This document shows positions 1-9,721 of a stretch of 64,000 nt of DNA, piece by piece. The stretch comes from Rhodococcus rhodnii (lineage in GTDB: Bacteria > Actinomycetota > Actinomycetes > Mycobacteriales > Pseudonocardiaceae): NCBI GenBank assembly GCA_000720375.1, contig JOAA01000020.1, positions 1-64,000 of the forward strand, in the 5' to 3' direction. A model generated the notes under the pieces. The model was not told the DNA's origin, searched no databases, and saw nothing but the letters and a program-made list of their open reading frames with translations. The translations under genes and the position numbers were made by a program. Positions within the stretch are counted from its first letter, which is position 1; each line of letters begins with the position of its first letter.

Positions 1-228
1 CGTCCGACCCTTTAACGCCAGGCACCGCCGAAAAACAGTCCACCAAGGACTTGACCGGCCCCGCTCCTTCATAGATGACATGGAGCCTCTGCGCCGCAAA
101 GACAGGACCAAAAACACGGGAAGGACCTGCGGCCCTGCCCGCCGACAAGCTTATTTGCGGCGCCCCTCCATGTAAATCGGCGCCGCTCTTGGGTCACCTT
201 TTCTTACCTTCTTTCCCTCGGCTGGCTG
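1..228. other. Left-edge stretch without a recognised gene
   Basis: No convincing gene is visible here. A plus-strand frame is open from base 2 to a TAA at 173-175 (57 codons, no stop before the edge), so it could be the 3' end of a gene outside the window. Its translation is basic and unrecognised. On the minus strand, a start near 81 could open a gene running off the left edge. Neither can be supported from this sequence alone. Confidence 0.3.
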
Positions 229-2793
229 TCAGCTGCTTCCTCTTGGGCCGAAGGTGCCGAGCCACATTGCTGCGTCCGTTGTGTTCTGCGTGCCTGACTG
301 TCCGAGGCCGACGATCACCGCCTGGTTGCCCTCGACCGGGAACATCCCGTTGAGGAACACGGCTCTGGGCGAACCCTGTGCGCTGGCGACGTTCCAGCGC
401 TCCCACTTCTTATCCTTGGTCAATGTCCAGCAGCTCGCGGGCGGTGGCTGGCCCGAGCCGACTGACCCGCACACCATCATGGTCCCGTCAGTCAGGCGGG
501 CAACGCCACGAAGCGCCGGCGCGCCTTCCGGAAGGTACGGCGACAACTCCCACTTGACGCCGTCCTTCGAAGTCCAGATGCCCGGACCACGCTTGGCGCC
601 CTGCAACACGGTCCCGACCGCCATGTAGGAACCGTCGGCGGTCTTGGTGACCTTCTCGACGTCCTGCGGACCGGTGCCGGAAAGTCCTGTCGTGGCAACG
701 AGATTCCACGTGTTCCCGTCGGTCGACATGTACACCGCTGCATCACCGTCGTTGCGGTCGTTACGGTCGTCACGCCCGATGGCCAGCAACGAATTGTCCC
801 GGCCGGCGGTCACCGCGGTGAGTTCCTTGAAGCCCGAGTTCGGGTTGAAATCTCCTTGCTGCGGCAGTAGATCCCACTTCGACCCGTCTGGCGAGGTCCA
901 CACCGCGGCGCGTTTCTTCTGTCCTGTTCCGCTCCAACCTACTGCGACCAAAGTGGACCCTATCGGCGTGACGTCCAGCATCAGGCCCTGGCCGTCCTCG
1001 CCGACCGGGACGGGGACGAAGTCCTCTTTGCCGCCTTTGCTCAGCCAGGCTCGCGGCTGCCGGTTCTGGGAGAACCCGACCGCGACCACATCGCCGTTCG
1101 CGCGGCCGGTGACCGCTCGCATCTCGTCGGTGCCGTTCGGTGGGATCACCAATGGTTGGCCGGTCAGCGTTATCTTGCCGACCGCGGGCAGGCCGACGAC
1201 GCCTTCCGCCGGGTTCTGCTGGTTCTGTTGTGGCCCAAGCTCGGTTGTGCCCTGGTTCATCACGAAGATGATCAATCCGGCCACTACGGCGGCGATCACC
1301 AGGACGATCAGCAGCGCGATCAGTCGCCCGCGGCCCTTGCCCTTCGCATCACGGGTGCGTACTTCGGCGAATTGGTCGCCGGTTCGCGGCGGCGGTGTCA
1401 TGGTCACGGGCTCAAGCGGTTGCATCTGCTTGAGCACGGTCCGGATGTCCGTGACGCCGGTCAGGCCCGAGCGGGCCAAGTCGACCTTCTCGCTCACGGC
1501 CGGCGCGGGCTGGCCTGGCGGCGCGATTGTGCCCATGCTTCGCTGGCCTGGGCCGGGTGGTGCGGGGAATGCGGGTTGGGAACGTTGGCCCGGTTGGTAC
1601 GCGGGTGGGGGCGTCATTGGCCGGGAGCCCGCTGGGTTGTACAGCGGGTGTGGCGGGGGTGTGGCGGGGCGTGCGGGCGGCGCGAAACCGCCTGACGAGC
1701 GGATGCCCGTGGCTCGCGGCGCCGCGGCAATCGCCGCGCCCAGGCTGACCGTGTATTTCGGGTGCGCGTCCAGGGCGACTCGGATGCCTAGTTCGTCCGA
1801 CAACAGCTTGCGTACCAGGGGGATCCGGCTTGACCCGCCGACGAGCAGGACTCCGTGCAGCTTCGCCGGATCCACTCCGGCTCGCCTGACCACCTGGCCG
1901 AACACGCCCACCGTGCCGAGTACTCGCTGTTTGATCAGGTCTTCGAATTCCGCGCGGGTGACCAGCACTTGACGGCTTACGCCCGGCAGGACGACCGGTA
2001 CGACGACCTCGACGTCGGCCGACAGTGCCTCTTTGGCCTCAACTACCGAGCTGAAAAGTTGCGCCATCGCGCTGGAGACCACCGGGTCGGTGAAGTCCAG
2101 CTGCGCGACGTCCACCCCCGCGTGTGCTCCGACGTGCCGGAACAGCGCGTGGTCGAAGTCGATGCCACCGATCGAGTCGTCGCCGCCCGCCTCTCCGTAG
2201 ATCTCCACGCCGGTCGCGGTCTTGCGGACCACGCTCGCGTCGAACGTTCCGCCGCCGAAGTCGTAGATGCCGATCAGTGAGCCCGGTTCGATTCTTTCCT
2301 GCGCGGCGTACCACGTGGCCGCCGCGACCGGTTCGGGCAACAGCCCTACCTCGCGCAGGCCCGCCTGCATCGCCGCTTGGACAAGGAGGTTCTTGCGGAA
2401 TTCACCCCATGCCGCCGGATGGGTCAGCACCACGTGGTTCGGCTGTCCGCCCTGCAGTTCCGCCACCCGGGCCAGTGACCACTTCAGCACCTCGCCGGTC
2501 AGCTGCTGCGCGGTGAAACCCCGGCCGCCGACCAGGATCGGAACGTCGTCGCCCATCCGCCGTTTGAACTCACGGGCCTGTCTGTCCGGATCGGTGATGC
2601 CACGCCGAGCGGCGGCCTCACCGACCAGGAAGCTGCCTTCGTCGCGCAGGAACAGCACAGACGGCACGGCGTTGGCGCGGTTTCCCAGCGGCACGGTCTG
2701 TACCCGGCCTTCGCGCCACAACGCCGCCGCGGTGTATGTGGTCCCGATATCGACACCCAGCGGATAGGTCACCCGGCAAACAGTAGTGGTCAC
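229..2793 (-). CDS. Hsp70-like membrane protein with C-terminal beta-propeller-type domain
   Basis: The first ~360 residues form an Hsp70/actin-type ATPase domain: phosphate-1 motif DIGTTY (15-20), phosphate-2 motif FGGGTFD (179-185) and adenosine motif LVGGSSRIP (317-325). The usual substrate-binding domain is missing. A Pro-rich linker (~360-430), a basic stretch, one membrane segment (~490-512) and a ~310-residue extracytoplasmic region with BNR/Kelch-like repeats (motifs such as AVWTSPDGSKW) take its place. The ATPase therefore faces the cytoplasm and the propeller faces outside. It is divergent from the MoxR operon. The start is GTG at 2793, with a second in-frame GTG at 2772; neither has a strong ribosome site. 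The domain assignment is firm, the cellular role unknown. A chaperone-like sensor for the neighbouring surface module is an inference. Confidence 0.88.
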   Translation of the reverse strand: MTTTVCRVTYPLGVDIGTTYTAAALWREGRVQTVPLGNRANAVPSVLFLRDEGSFLVGEAAARRGITDPDRQAREFKRRMGDDVPILVGGRGFTAQQLTGEVLKWSLARVAELQGGQPNHVVLTHPAAWGEFRKNLLVQAAMQAGLREVGLLPEPVAAATWYAAQERIEPGSLIGIYDFGGGTFDASVVRKTATGVEIYGEAGGDDSIGGIDFDHALFRHVGAHAGVDVAQLDFTDPVVSSAMAQLFSSVVEAKEALSADVEVVVPVVLPGVSRQVLVTRAEFEDLIKQRVLGTVGVFGQVVRRAGVDPAKLHGVLLVGGSSRIPLVRKLLSDELGIRVALDAHPKYTVSLGAAIAAAPRATGIRSSGGFAPPARPATPPPHPLYNPAGSRPMTPPPAYQPGQRSQPAFPAPPGPGQRSMGTIAPPGQPAPAVSEKVDLARSGLTGVTDIRTVLKQMQPLEPVTMTPPPRTGDQFAEVRTRDAKGKGRGRLIALLIVLVIAAVVAGLIIFVMNQGTTELGPQQNQQNPAEGVVGLPAVGKITLTGQPLVIPPNGTDEMRAVTGRANGDVVAVGFSQNRQPRAWLSKGGKEDFVPVPVGEDGQGLMLDVTPIGSTLVAVGWSGTGQKKRAAVWTSPDGSKWDLLPQQGDFNPNSGFKELTAVTAGRDNSLLAIGRDDRNDRNDGDAAVYMSTDGNTWNLVATTGLSGTGPQDVEKVTKTADGSYMAVGTVLQGAKRGPGIWTSKDGVKWELSPYLPEGAPALRGVARLTDGTMMVCGSVGSGQPPPASCWTLTKDKKWERWNVASAQGSPRAVFLNGMFPVEGNQAVIVGLGQSGTQNTTDAAMWLGTFGPRGSS

Positions 2794-2943
2794 ACTGTCA
2801 CGTTCGGCGCCGATCCCCGTGCCGGATCACTTCTCGTCACAGCCGTGCGCCCGTATCGCCGCCCTTTCGGGCAGGCCATGGCGGTCCAATCGGAATAGTG
2901 TTTTCCAGACAGGTTCAGGGAGAAGATTGGCTGGGGGCGTTCG
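2794..2943. promoter_or_regulatory. Divergent promoter region, Hsp70-like gene and MoxR operon
   Basis: This 150-bp gap separates two divergent transcription units, so it must carry both promoters. It holds a short hairpin GCCCTTTCGGGC at 2861-2872. The same core, slightly longer, recurs at 25457-25470 upstream of the eCIS sheath gene. No clear -35/-10 pair stands out. Confidence 0.35.
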
Positions 2944-3924
2944 ATGACCTATGGAACTCAGCTCGCCGAGCGCGTCGGCTGGGTCCAGCGGCGCTGCAAC
3001 GATCTGGTCCGCAACGTCGAGCACTTCATCCACGGCAAGACCAACGTCATCTGGAACGCCATCGTCGGCCTGCTCGCCGAGGGGCACCTGCTGATCGAGG
3101 ACGTGCCAGGGGTCGCGAAGACTTCGCTGGCCAAGGCGATCGCGCACTCCATCGGCGGATCGATGCGCCGGATCCAGTTCACCCCCGACCTGTTGCCGTC
3201 CGACGTCGTCGGTGTGCAGATCTACGACACCCACAAGGGCCAGTTCCAGTTCAAGGAAGGCCCGGTCTTCGGCAACATCCTGCTCGCCGACGAGATCAAC
3301 CGCGCCTCACCGAAGACGCAGTCGGCGCTGCTCGAGGCGATGGCCGAGCGCCAGGTCACTGTGGACGGTGTGACGTACCCGCTGCCCCGGCCCAACTTCG
3401 TGATCGCCACCCAGAACCCGGTCGACCAACAGGGCACGTATTCATTGCCGGAAGCCCAATTGGACCGGTTCATGATGCTGCTGCGGATCGGGTACCCGAC
3501 CCCGGAGCACGAGGTCCGCATCGTCGGCGACGCGATCGCCCGCAGGCTGCCCGAACAGCTGCAGCCGGTCTGCACGATCGAGGACATGCAGCAGATGATC
3601 GAAGTGGTGCGCGGGATCTACGTCGCACCGGCGCTGCAGGCGTTCATCGTCACGATCACCAACGCCACCAGGACCATTCCGCAGCTCAAGCTCGGCGCGA
3701 GCCCTCGTGCCAGCAACGCTCTGGCCACCGCCTCGCAGGCGCGGGCGGCCGTCGACGGGCGCGCGTTCGTCACCGCGGACGACGTGAAGCAGATGGCCAA
3801 GCCTGTGCTGGCGCACCGGCTGGTGCTCACCCCCGAGGCCGCCGTGCAGGAGTTCAAGCCGGAAGGGATCGTGGACCGCATTCTCGCGGCTGTCCCGGTG
3901 CCGCAGGCTCCCGTCGGGGCGTGA
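2944..3924 (+). CDS. MoxR-family AAA+ ATPase
   Basis: A 326-residue MoxR ATPase. Walker A is PGVAKTS (about 55-61; Ala replaces the second Gly of the textbook GVGKT, a variant I recall from actinobacterial MoxR proteins). Walker B is LLADEINR (113-120), followed by ASPKTQSALLEAME-like sequence. The C-terminal half is the AAA lid region. MoxR proteins typically act as chaperones for the DUF58/VWA protein encoded next door. The start ATG follows a G-rich ribosome site. It is the first gene of a tight operon with the DUF58 protein (1-base gap) and the transglutaminase-like protein. This is not the Cdc48-like ATPase found in eCIS loci. Confidence 0.93.
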   Translation: MTYGTQLAERVGWVQRRCNDLVRNVEHFIHGKTNVIWNAIVGLLAEGHLLIEDVPGVAKTSLAKAIAHSIGGSMRRIQFTPDLLPSDVVGVQIYDTHKGQFQFKEGPVFGNILLADEINRASPKTQSALLEAMAERQVTVDGVTYPLPRPNFVIATQNPVDQQGTYSLPEAQLDRFMMLLRIGYPTPEHEVRIVGDAIARRLPEQLQPVCTIEDMQQMIEVVRGIYVAPALQAFIVTITNATRTIPQLKLGASPRASNALATASQARAAVDGRAFVTADDVKQMAKPVLAHRLVLTPEAAVQEFKPEGIVDRILAAVPVPQAPVGA

Positions 3925-3925
3925 C

Positions 3926-5071
3926 ATGCCTACGAAGTCCGGTGTGGCGATGGCCGTCTCGGCGGTCGTGTTGCTCGCCCTCGGCTGGCTCGCCGACTAC
4001 CCGGAACTGATCGCGCTCGGTTTCGCCGCGCTGGCGACATTGGCCGTCGCGGGCGCGTGGATGGCCTTGCGCCCAGACCTTTCCGCTGTTCGTGAGGTCC
4101 GCCCGCAGCGGGTCTCCGAAGGCGAGAAGGCGATGGGCGTGATCACGCTGACCAACGAGTCCAAACGCCGCAGCCCGCCCATCCTGGCGTCCGAGCAGAT
4201 GGCCAACCGGCAGGTCCAGGTGCCGATCCCGAGCCTGGCCGGCGGCAGCGACCACACCACGACGTACTACCTGCCGACCAACCGGCGCGGGATCTACCAG
4301 GTCGGCCCGATGTCGATCGGGCACACCGATCCGTTGCGGCTGATGCGAGTCGGTACTGTTTTTTCAGCGTTTTCAACGTTATATGTGCATCCGCGGCTGC
4401 TCAACGTCGAACCGGTGCCGACCGGGCAGACCAGGGACATGGACGGGCCGACGTCCAGCTACTCGCCGCAGGGTGGTGTGGCGTTCCACAGCCTGCGTGA
4501 GTACGTGCCCGGCGACGACTGGCGGCTGATCCACTGGAAGTCGACCGCCCGCACCGGCCAGATGATGGTGCGGCACAACGTCGTTCCCAATCAGCCGCGG
4601 CTGATGGTCGTACTGGACACCAACTCGCTCGGTTACTCCGAGGAGACCTTCGAGGCCGCGGTCAGTGCGGCGGCTTCGTTGGCGATGGCGGCGATCCGTG
4701 GTGGTTTCCCGCTCGAACTGCGTACGACCAGCGGCGGAGTCGCTGCCAGCGACAAGGCGTACGACGGCGCGGTGGCCGCGCTGGATCTTCTGGCCGCAGC
4801 CAAAGCAACCAGAGAGGATCCCGGCCTGACGGCGTTGCCGAGCATGGTTTCGACCGACGACAGCGTGGCGTTGGGTGTGGTGACGGGAACGCCCGACCCT
4901 CGGACTTTGTCCGTCCTGCCGACGGTCCGCAGGCATTTCCTGATGGTCAGCCTTGTCCAGTTCTCCAGCCGGTTCAACGCCCCGCCGACGCCGTTGAACG
5001 GGGTCGTGTCGCTGACCGTCCGCACGGCCGACGAGTTCGCCGACGCCTGGAACAAGCTGGTGCGAACGTGA
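3926..5071 (+). CDS. DUF58 domain protein
   Basis: 381 residues. Two hydrophobic segments lie near the N-terminus (~8-25 and ~28-48), followed by a beta-rich region and the DUF58 core. The family signature is at about 193-210 (YVPGDDWRLIHWKSTAR), followed by a von Willebrand A-like fold (MVVLDTNS). Proteins of this type pair with MoxR ATPases and often with TgpA-like transglutaminases, exactly the order seen here. The gene starts 1 base after the moxR-like stop and its end overlaps the next start as GTGA. The exact function of the triad is unknown; a membrane-associated assembly role is inferred. Confidence 0.9.
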   Translation: MPTKSGVAMAVSAVVLLALGWLADYPELIALGFAALATLAVAGAWMALRPDLSAVREVRPQRVSEGEKAMGVITLTNESKRRSPPILASEQMANRQVQVPIPSLAGGSDHTTTYYLPTNRRGIYQVGPMSIGHTDPLRLMRVGTVFSAFSTLYVHPRLLNVEPVPTGQTRDMDGPTSSYSPQGGVAFHSLREYVPGDDWRLIHWKSTARTGQMMVRHNVVPNQPRLMVVLDTNSLGYSEETFEAAVSAAASLAMAAIRGGFPLELRTTSGGVAASDKAYDGAVAALDLLAAAKATREDPGLTALPSMVSTDDSVALGVVTGTPDPRTLSVLPTVRRHFLMVSLVQFSSRFNAPPTPLNGVVSLTVRTADEFADAWNKLVRT

Positions 5072-7452
5072 CCGCCATTCGCCCGCAATCGCCGCCCGCC
5101 GGCCCACGCAGCGCGGGCGGCGACGTCACGCACACCGTCAGCGTGACGCAGTCGGCTCTGCTCAACCCGGATCCGCCGGCCAAGAAGGTGAAACGCGCCC
5201 GGCAGCACATCCCGCAAACCCAGCCACGGCTGAAGATGGGGCTGCCCGCGTATTCGCAACTGGTGCTCATCGGGGTCGCTATGGGTGTTTCCAGCCTCGT
5301 GTACCTGCGGTTCTTCAGCGGTCTCGGTTTCCTGATCTCGACTCTCACCGCGGCCGCTGCCGGCGTGCTGATCGGGACGTTCGCGGCGGTTCGCCGATGG
5401 TCGTTGCTGATCACGGTCGGCGTCGGCGTACTCGGGTTCCTGCTCGTCGCGATCTTCGCGGTGTTCCGCGGCACGCTCAACCGGGGCATTCCCACCGGCA
5501 CCACGCTGCAGTCCCTGGCCGGCAGCGTGATCTCCGGCTGGGTGAAGATGCTGTCGGTCAACCTGCCCGCCGATCCGAGTGGCGAGCTGGAGTTCACGCC
5601 CGCGCTGATCTGCTTCCTCGGCGGGGTCGTCGCGGCGTCCCTGGTGTTGCGGACCAAGTACTTGCTTGCCCCGATTCTGGCGCCAGTGTTGGCGTTCATG
5701 ATCGCGCTGCCGATCACCGCGCCGCGGTCGGTCGGCGGCATGATCCCGGTCGGCGTGTTGCTCGCGGTCGTGCTGCTGGTGACGTTGATCCGGGCCGGGA
5801 CGTCCGATCCGATGGCGCGCACGATCAACGCGAAGGCGGTCTGGGGCCGGTTCCTCTTCGGTCTGCCCGTGGTGGTCGTCGCGATCGCCGCCGGGCTGGC
5901 CGGGATGCAGTTCGTGCCGCTCGCGGACGGCGACAACCGGTTCGATCTACGGGACGTCGTCGAGCCGCCGTTGAACATCGACGACCTGATCAACCCGTTG
6001 GCCACGCTGAAAACCCAGCTGCGCAAGCCGGACGCGGACATGTTCACGGTCAAGCTCAACGGTGACACCGAGGGCATCGACCGGATCAGGACCGTGGCAC
6101 TGGACACGTTCGACGGCGCGATGTGGAGTTCACAGGACCAGTTCCTGCTCGCCGGAAGCACGCTGCCGCAGGACGAATCGCTGGTCAACCCGCGCAGGGT
6201 GACGCTCAACGTCCAGGTCAACGGCCTGCCAGGGCAGTACCTGCCGCAGATCGGCGCGCCCGTGTCGGTCAGCGGCGCGCCGCGGGTCGGTTACAGCAAG
6301 GACTCCGGCATCCTGGCGACCGATCAGCAGCCGACTGGCTGGAACTACGAGCTGGTCACCGAGGTCGGCCGGAAGACCGGGCTGGACAAGAGCGTGCCGT
6401 ATTCGGTCTCCAACCGGTACACCCAGCTGCCGCGGGAAGATCCACGGATGCCGGATGTCATCCTGGCCAAGGGCACCGAGCTGGCCGCGAGCGTTTCGGA
6501 GCCGTACGCCAAGCTGATGGCGATCCAGAAGTACATGCAGAGCTTCCCGTACAGCCTGGACACCCGTCCGGGACATTCCTACGACGCGATCAGCCGGTTG
6601 TTCGGGCCGAACATCAACGAGCAGGTCGGATACGCCGAACAGTTCGCGTCGGCGTTCGCCGTGCTTGCTCGCACACAAGGATTCCCGACCAGGGTCGCGG
6701 TCGGGTACCTGCTCGACAAGGACCGCAAGAAGGGCGACACCTACGAGGTCAAATCCGGCGACGCGCACGCGTGGGCGGAGGTGAACCTCGCCGGATACGG
6801 CTGGGTCGCGTTCGAGCCGACCGATCCGAAACGCCATCCCGCCAACGCTCCCAAGCCCAAGGACACCGAGACCCCCGCGGACGAGAACCGGCCGGAGGAG
6901 AACTCGACCGCGTCACAGCCCGCCGAGGACCCGAACCTGCCCCGGCTCGGCGAAGGCGCGCTGACCGTGCTCGACTGGGCGTTGTTCGTCCTCATCGGAC
7001 TCGGTGCTCTCGCGGTTCTCACCCCGATCGCCATCGCGATCGAGAAGTTCCGGCGACGGCAACAACGGCGTTCTGGTAGCCGTGCGGCCAGAATCATCGG
7101 CGCGTGGCAGCAAGCGACAGACCGGTTGATCGAACACGGTGTTGCGGTAACAGCGTCGTCCACCGCGCGGGAAGTCAGCGAGCAAGCGCGTGAGAAGATC
7201 GGCGAATCGGGTACCGGATCGCTTGCGGTGCTTGCCCCGATCGTCACCAAGGCGGTGTTCGAACCGGCCGAGCCGGACGAGAACGCCGTTGCGGAAGCCT
7301 GGCAGCTGGAAGGTCAGCTCCGCAGGGAATTGCGCAAGGCTCGTAGTCCACTGTTGACTTTCCGCGCCTGGCTCGACCCGCGGCCGCTGTATGCCCGCTG
7401 GCGCGACGAACGGCGGCGCAGGCGCGCGATGGACAAGCTGACCAGAGGATGA
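5068..7452 (+). CDS. TgpA-like membrane protein, transglutaminase domain lacking catalytic Cys
   Basis: 794 residues with about six membrane segments in the first ~290 residues, a large extracytoplasmic region with a transglutaminase-like domain (~480-600), one more membrane segment (~645-665) and a cytoplasmic tail, as in the DUF3488/TgpA family. The catalytic motif normally reads GYCxQFA. Here it reads GYAEQFASAF, so the nucleophilic Cys is Ala (residue 523, codon GCC at 6634-6636). The His and Asp/Glu part (DAHAWAEV, GWVAFEPTD) is kept. The domain is probably non-catalytic and may be a binding fold. The start GTG overlaps the upstream stop (GTGA). Confidence 0.9.
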   Translation: MTAIRPQSPPAGPRSAGGDVTHTVSVTQSALLNPDPPAKKVKRARQHIPQTQPRLKMGLPAYSQLVLIGVAMGVSSLVYLRFFSGLGFLISTLTAAAAGVLIGTFAAVRRWSLLITVGVGVLGFLLVAIFAVFRGTLNRGIPTGTTLQSLAGSVISGWVKMLSVNLPADPSGELEFTPALICFLGGVVAASLVLRTKYLLAPILAPVLAFMIALPITAPRSVGGMIPVGVLLAVVLLVTLIRAGTSDPMARTINAKAVWGRFLFGLPVVVVAIAAGLAGMQFVPLADGDNRFDLRDVVEPPLNIDDLINPLATLKTQLRKPDADMFTVKLNGDTEGIDRIRTVALDTFDGAMWSSQDQFLLAGSTLPQDESLVNPRRVTLNVQVNGLPGQYLPQIGAPVSVSGAPRVGYSKDSGILATDQQPTGWNYELVTEVGRKTGLDKSVPYSVSNRYTQLPREDPRMPDVILAKGTELAASVSEPYAKLMAIQKYMQSFPYSLDTRPGHSYDAISRLFGPNINEQVGYAEQFASAFAVLARTQGFPTRVAVGYLLDKDRKKGDTYEVKSGDAHAWAEVNLAGYGWVAFEPTDPKRHPANAPKPKDTETPADENRPEENSTASQPAEDPNLPRLGEGALTVLDWALFVLIGLGALAVLTPIAIAIEKFRRRQQRRSGSRAARIIGAWQQATDRLIEHGVAVTASSTAREVSEQAREKIGESGTGSLAVLAPIVTKAVFEPAEPDENAVAEAWQLEGQLRRELRKARSPLLTFRAWLDPRPLYARWRDERRRRRAMDKLTRG

Positions 7453-7453
7453 G

Positions 7454-9721
7454 ATGCGTTCAAGTGCGTGGGTCGTCTCAGCTGCGCTCCTTGTCGGCGC
7501 GGCGGTTGTTTTCGGTGCCGATGACGGGATTCCCGCACAGGACGTCCGGTTGCTGTCCGGTTCGGCATGGCTGTCGTCGGCGAAGGTCGGACAAGTGACC
7601 CTGCTGGACGGGTCGACGGCCGAGGTGGCTGCCCAGTTGCAGGTCGCCCCGCCCGGCAACGTGGTGGACGTGGTACAGGCCGGGTCGACCGCGTACGCGG
7701 TGGACAAGACCGCGGGCACGATCCGCCGGATCGACGGCGCGACCTTCGAACTGAGCACGCCCGAAGCGCCGATTCCCGATTCCCGTTCCGGTTTGACAGC
7801 GTTCGCGGGCGAAGATGTGTTGTACGCATTCGACAGTGAGCGCGGCGTGCTGGTCGACACCGACCCACGCACCGTCACCCGCCGTGGCCGCGAGCAGACG
7901 CTTGCTGCGCAGATCGGTGCCGGTACGGCCACTTTGGACGGCGCCGGTCGCCTGTGGGTGCTCGAGAACGCGACCGGCGTGCTGACCAGGTTCGACGGCC
8001 AGCAGCGGACGAACGCGCAGATCACCGAGCCCGGCGAAAACGTTGTCACGATCGGCGGTGGCGTTCCGGTGGTCGTGAACGTCAAAGGCCGCAAGGTGAT
8101 CACGGTCGACCCGATCACCGGAACGGCCGACCGGACGATCGGCCTCGACCTGCGGGCCAACGACACCGTCCAGGTCAGCGGATCACCCCACGATCCTCGC
8201 GTGTACATCGTGGCTTCGCGCGGTGTCGTGCACATCTGTGACCTGACCGTGGGATCCTGCGAGCAGGTGATCCCGTTGACTGCCAACAGCAAACTCGGCC
8301 CCGCCGTGGAGGCGGGCAAGCGTGTGTTCGTGCCGGACTACACCACCGGTCAGGTCTGGATCATCGACCTGGCAGGCGGAAACGTTGTGGCGAAACCGCA
8401 AGTCCTCACGCCCGCAGGCGATTTCCAGCTGCTGTCGCGCGACGGCGTGGTGTTCTTCAACGACCCGCAGTCCGCACGCGCCGGTGTCATCCGGCTTGAC
8501 GGCACCATTTTGAACACGGCGAAGTACGACGAAGCGAATCCGAACAAAGGCCTGACCCAACCCGTTGTAGGCCAATCAGGACAGACGCCGCCGTCCTCCA
8601 ACACCAACCAGCCCACGCCGCCTACGCAGTCCAGCCAGCCGCGTCAGACGACCAGCCCGCGGAACACACCTTCGGTCACGCAAACGCCGAACCAGCCTCA
8701 CCAGACACAGCAGCCTCAGCAGCCGTATCCGAACCAATCGTCCAGTTCCCACTCGCAGCAACCGTCGAGCTCTTCGAGCAGCAGCACCTCACAACCGTCG
8801 CCGACGCCCGATCCCCTGCCCAGCTTGCGAATCACGGCAAATCCGTCGGCCCCGGTCGCCGGTGAACCCGCCACGTTCAACGTGACCGCGAGCGATGGCC
8901 AGCAGCTGTCGAACATTCGCTGGAGCTTCCAGGGCGGGGGAACCAAGACCGGCGCGCCGGTGCAGCAGACCTGGAGCCAGGAGGGCCAGTACCTGGTCAG
9001 TGCGCAGGCCCGGATCCCGGACGGCAGGGAGACATCCGGATCGGTGACCGTGACGGTCGGTGCCGCGCCAACGATAAGCGTCAGTGTGACGGTGGCTCAA
9101 GGAGGCCGGATCACCGGCGGCCCAGGCAGTCTGGCTTCATGCTCGTCCGGTTCGCGCTGCACCGGCGAGGTGGACCGGCGTACCAACATCACGTTCCGGA
9201 TGGAACCCGACTCCTCGCATCGCGTCGGCAAGTGGCGCAGCCCCGCGGAATGCGCGGACTCGACCAGCGCGACCTGCACGGTGCGGACGAGCACGCACAC
9301 CGAAAGCATCTCGGTGGCCAACGAGTTCGAGGCCAAGCCACAACCGACGACGTTGACCGTCCGGGTGACAGCCGCGACCGGCAGTTCCGGCACCGTCAAG
9401 GTCAGGGGAGGCGGCACGGACGGACGTGACTGCGCGGCACTGGCCCAAACTGTGACGTGCACGTACACCGTGACCGAACCGGACACCAACGCTGTTTTTC
9501 TCTCGGCCGTGGCCCGTTCCGACTCACATTTCGCCGGCTGGACCGAAGGCCCATGCGCGGGAAGCAAGGCGGACTGCACCTTCAACGTCTTCAACGACAC
9601 GACCATCGCAGGCAGGTTCGCCGTCGGGTCCGCGACCTTCATCTGGCTGTTGCCCATGCTGGGCCTGCGGATCCCACCGCTGGCGGCACGGGACAAGCGA
9701 CAACGGGAGGTGGGGATATGA
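7454..9721 (+). CDS. Secreted propeller-PKD surface protein, paralogue 1
   Basis: 755 residues. An N-terminal signal segment (1-22) is followed by a ~370-residue beta-propeller-like region with repeats such as VRLLSGSAWL, GTIRRIDGATFE and VFVPDYTTGQVWIIDL. Next come a long Gln/Ser/Thr/Pro-rich linker (~375-455), a PKD-like domain (~455-535), two Cys-containing beta repeats (CSSGSRC, CADSTSATC, CAGSKADC) and a C-terminal hydrophobic segment followed by basic residues, which suggests membrane anchoring. The first half is closely similar to the next gene, so the two arose by tandem duplication. The gene begins 1 base after the transglutaminase-like stop, and its own stop overlaps the next ATG (ATGA). 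A wall-spanning surface protein is inferred. Confidence 0.8.
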   Translation: MRSSAWVVSAALLVGAAVVFGADDGIPAQDVRLLSGSAWLSSAKVGQVTLLDGSTAEVAAQLQVAPPGNVVDVVQAGSTAYAVDKTAGTIRRIDGATFELSTPEAPIPDSRSGLTAFAGEDVLYAFDSERGVLVDTDPRTVTRRGREQTLAAQIGAGTATLDGAGRLWVLENATGVLTRFDGQQRTNAQITEPGENVVTIGGGVPVVVNVKGRKVITVDPITGTADRTIGLDLRANDTVQVSGSPHDPRVYIVASRGVVHICDLTVGSCEQVIPLTANSKLGPAVEAGKRVFVPDYTTGQVWIIDLAGGNVVAKPQVLTPAGDFQLLSRDGVVFFNDPQSARAGVIRLDGTILNTAKYDEANPNKGLTQPVVGQSGQTPPSSNTNQPTPPTQSSQPRQTTSPRNTPSVTQTPNQPHQTQQPQQPYPNQSSSSHSQQPSSSSSSSTSQPSPTPDPLPSLRITANPSAPVAGEPATFNVTASDGQQLSNIRWSFQGGGTKTGAPVQQTWSQEGQYLVSAQARIPDGRETSGSVTVTVGAAPTISVSVTVAQGGRITGGPGSLASCSSGSRCTGEVDRRTNITFRMEPDSSHRVGKWRSPAECADSTSATCTVRTSTHTESISVANEFEAKPQPTTLTVRVTAATGSSGTVKVRGGGTDGRDCAALAQTVTCTYTVTEPDTNAVFLSAVARSDSHFAGWTEGPCAGSKADCTFNVFNDTTIAGRFAVGSATFIWLLPMLGLRIPPLAARDKRQREVGI

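Noticed and set aside
644..1972. 442-codon plus-strand frame opposite the Hsp70-like gene
   Set aside because: No domain, and the opposite strand encodes a clear Hsp70 ATPase domain and propeller.
2944..3924. MoxR ATPase as the missing eCIS ATPase
   Set aside because: It has the MoxR fold and the standard DUF58 partner. eCIS ATPases are longer Cdc48-like proteins and lie inside the structural operon.
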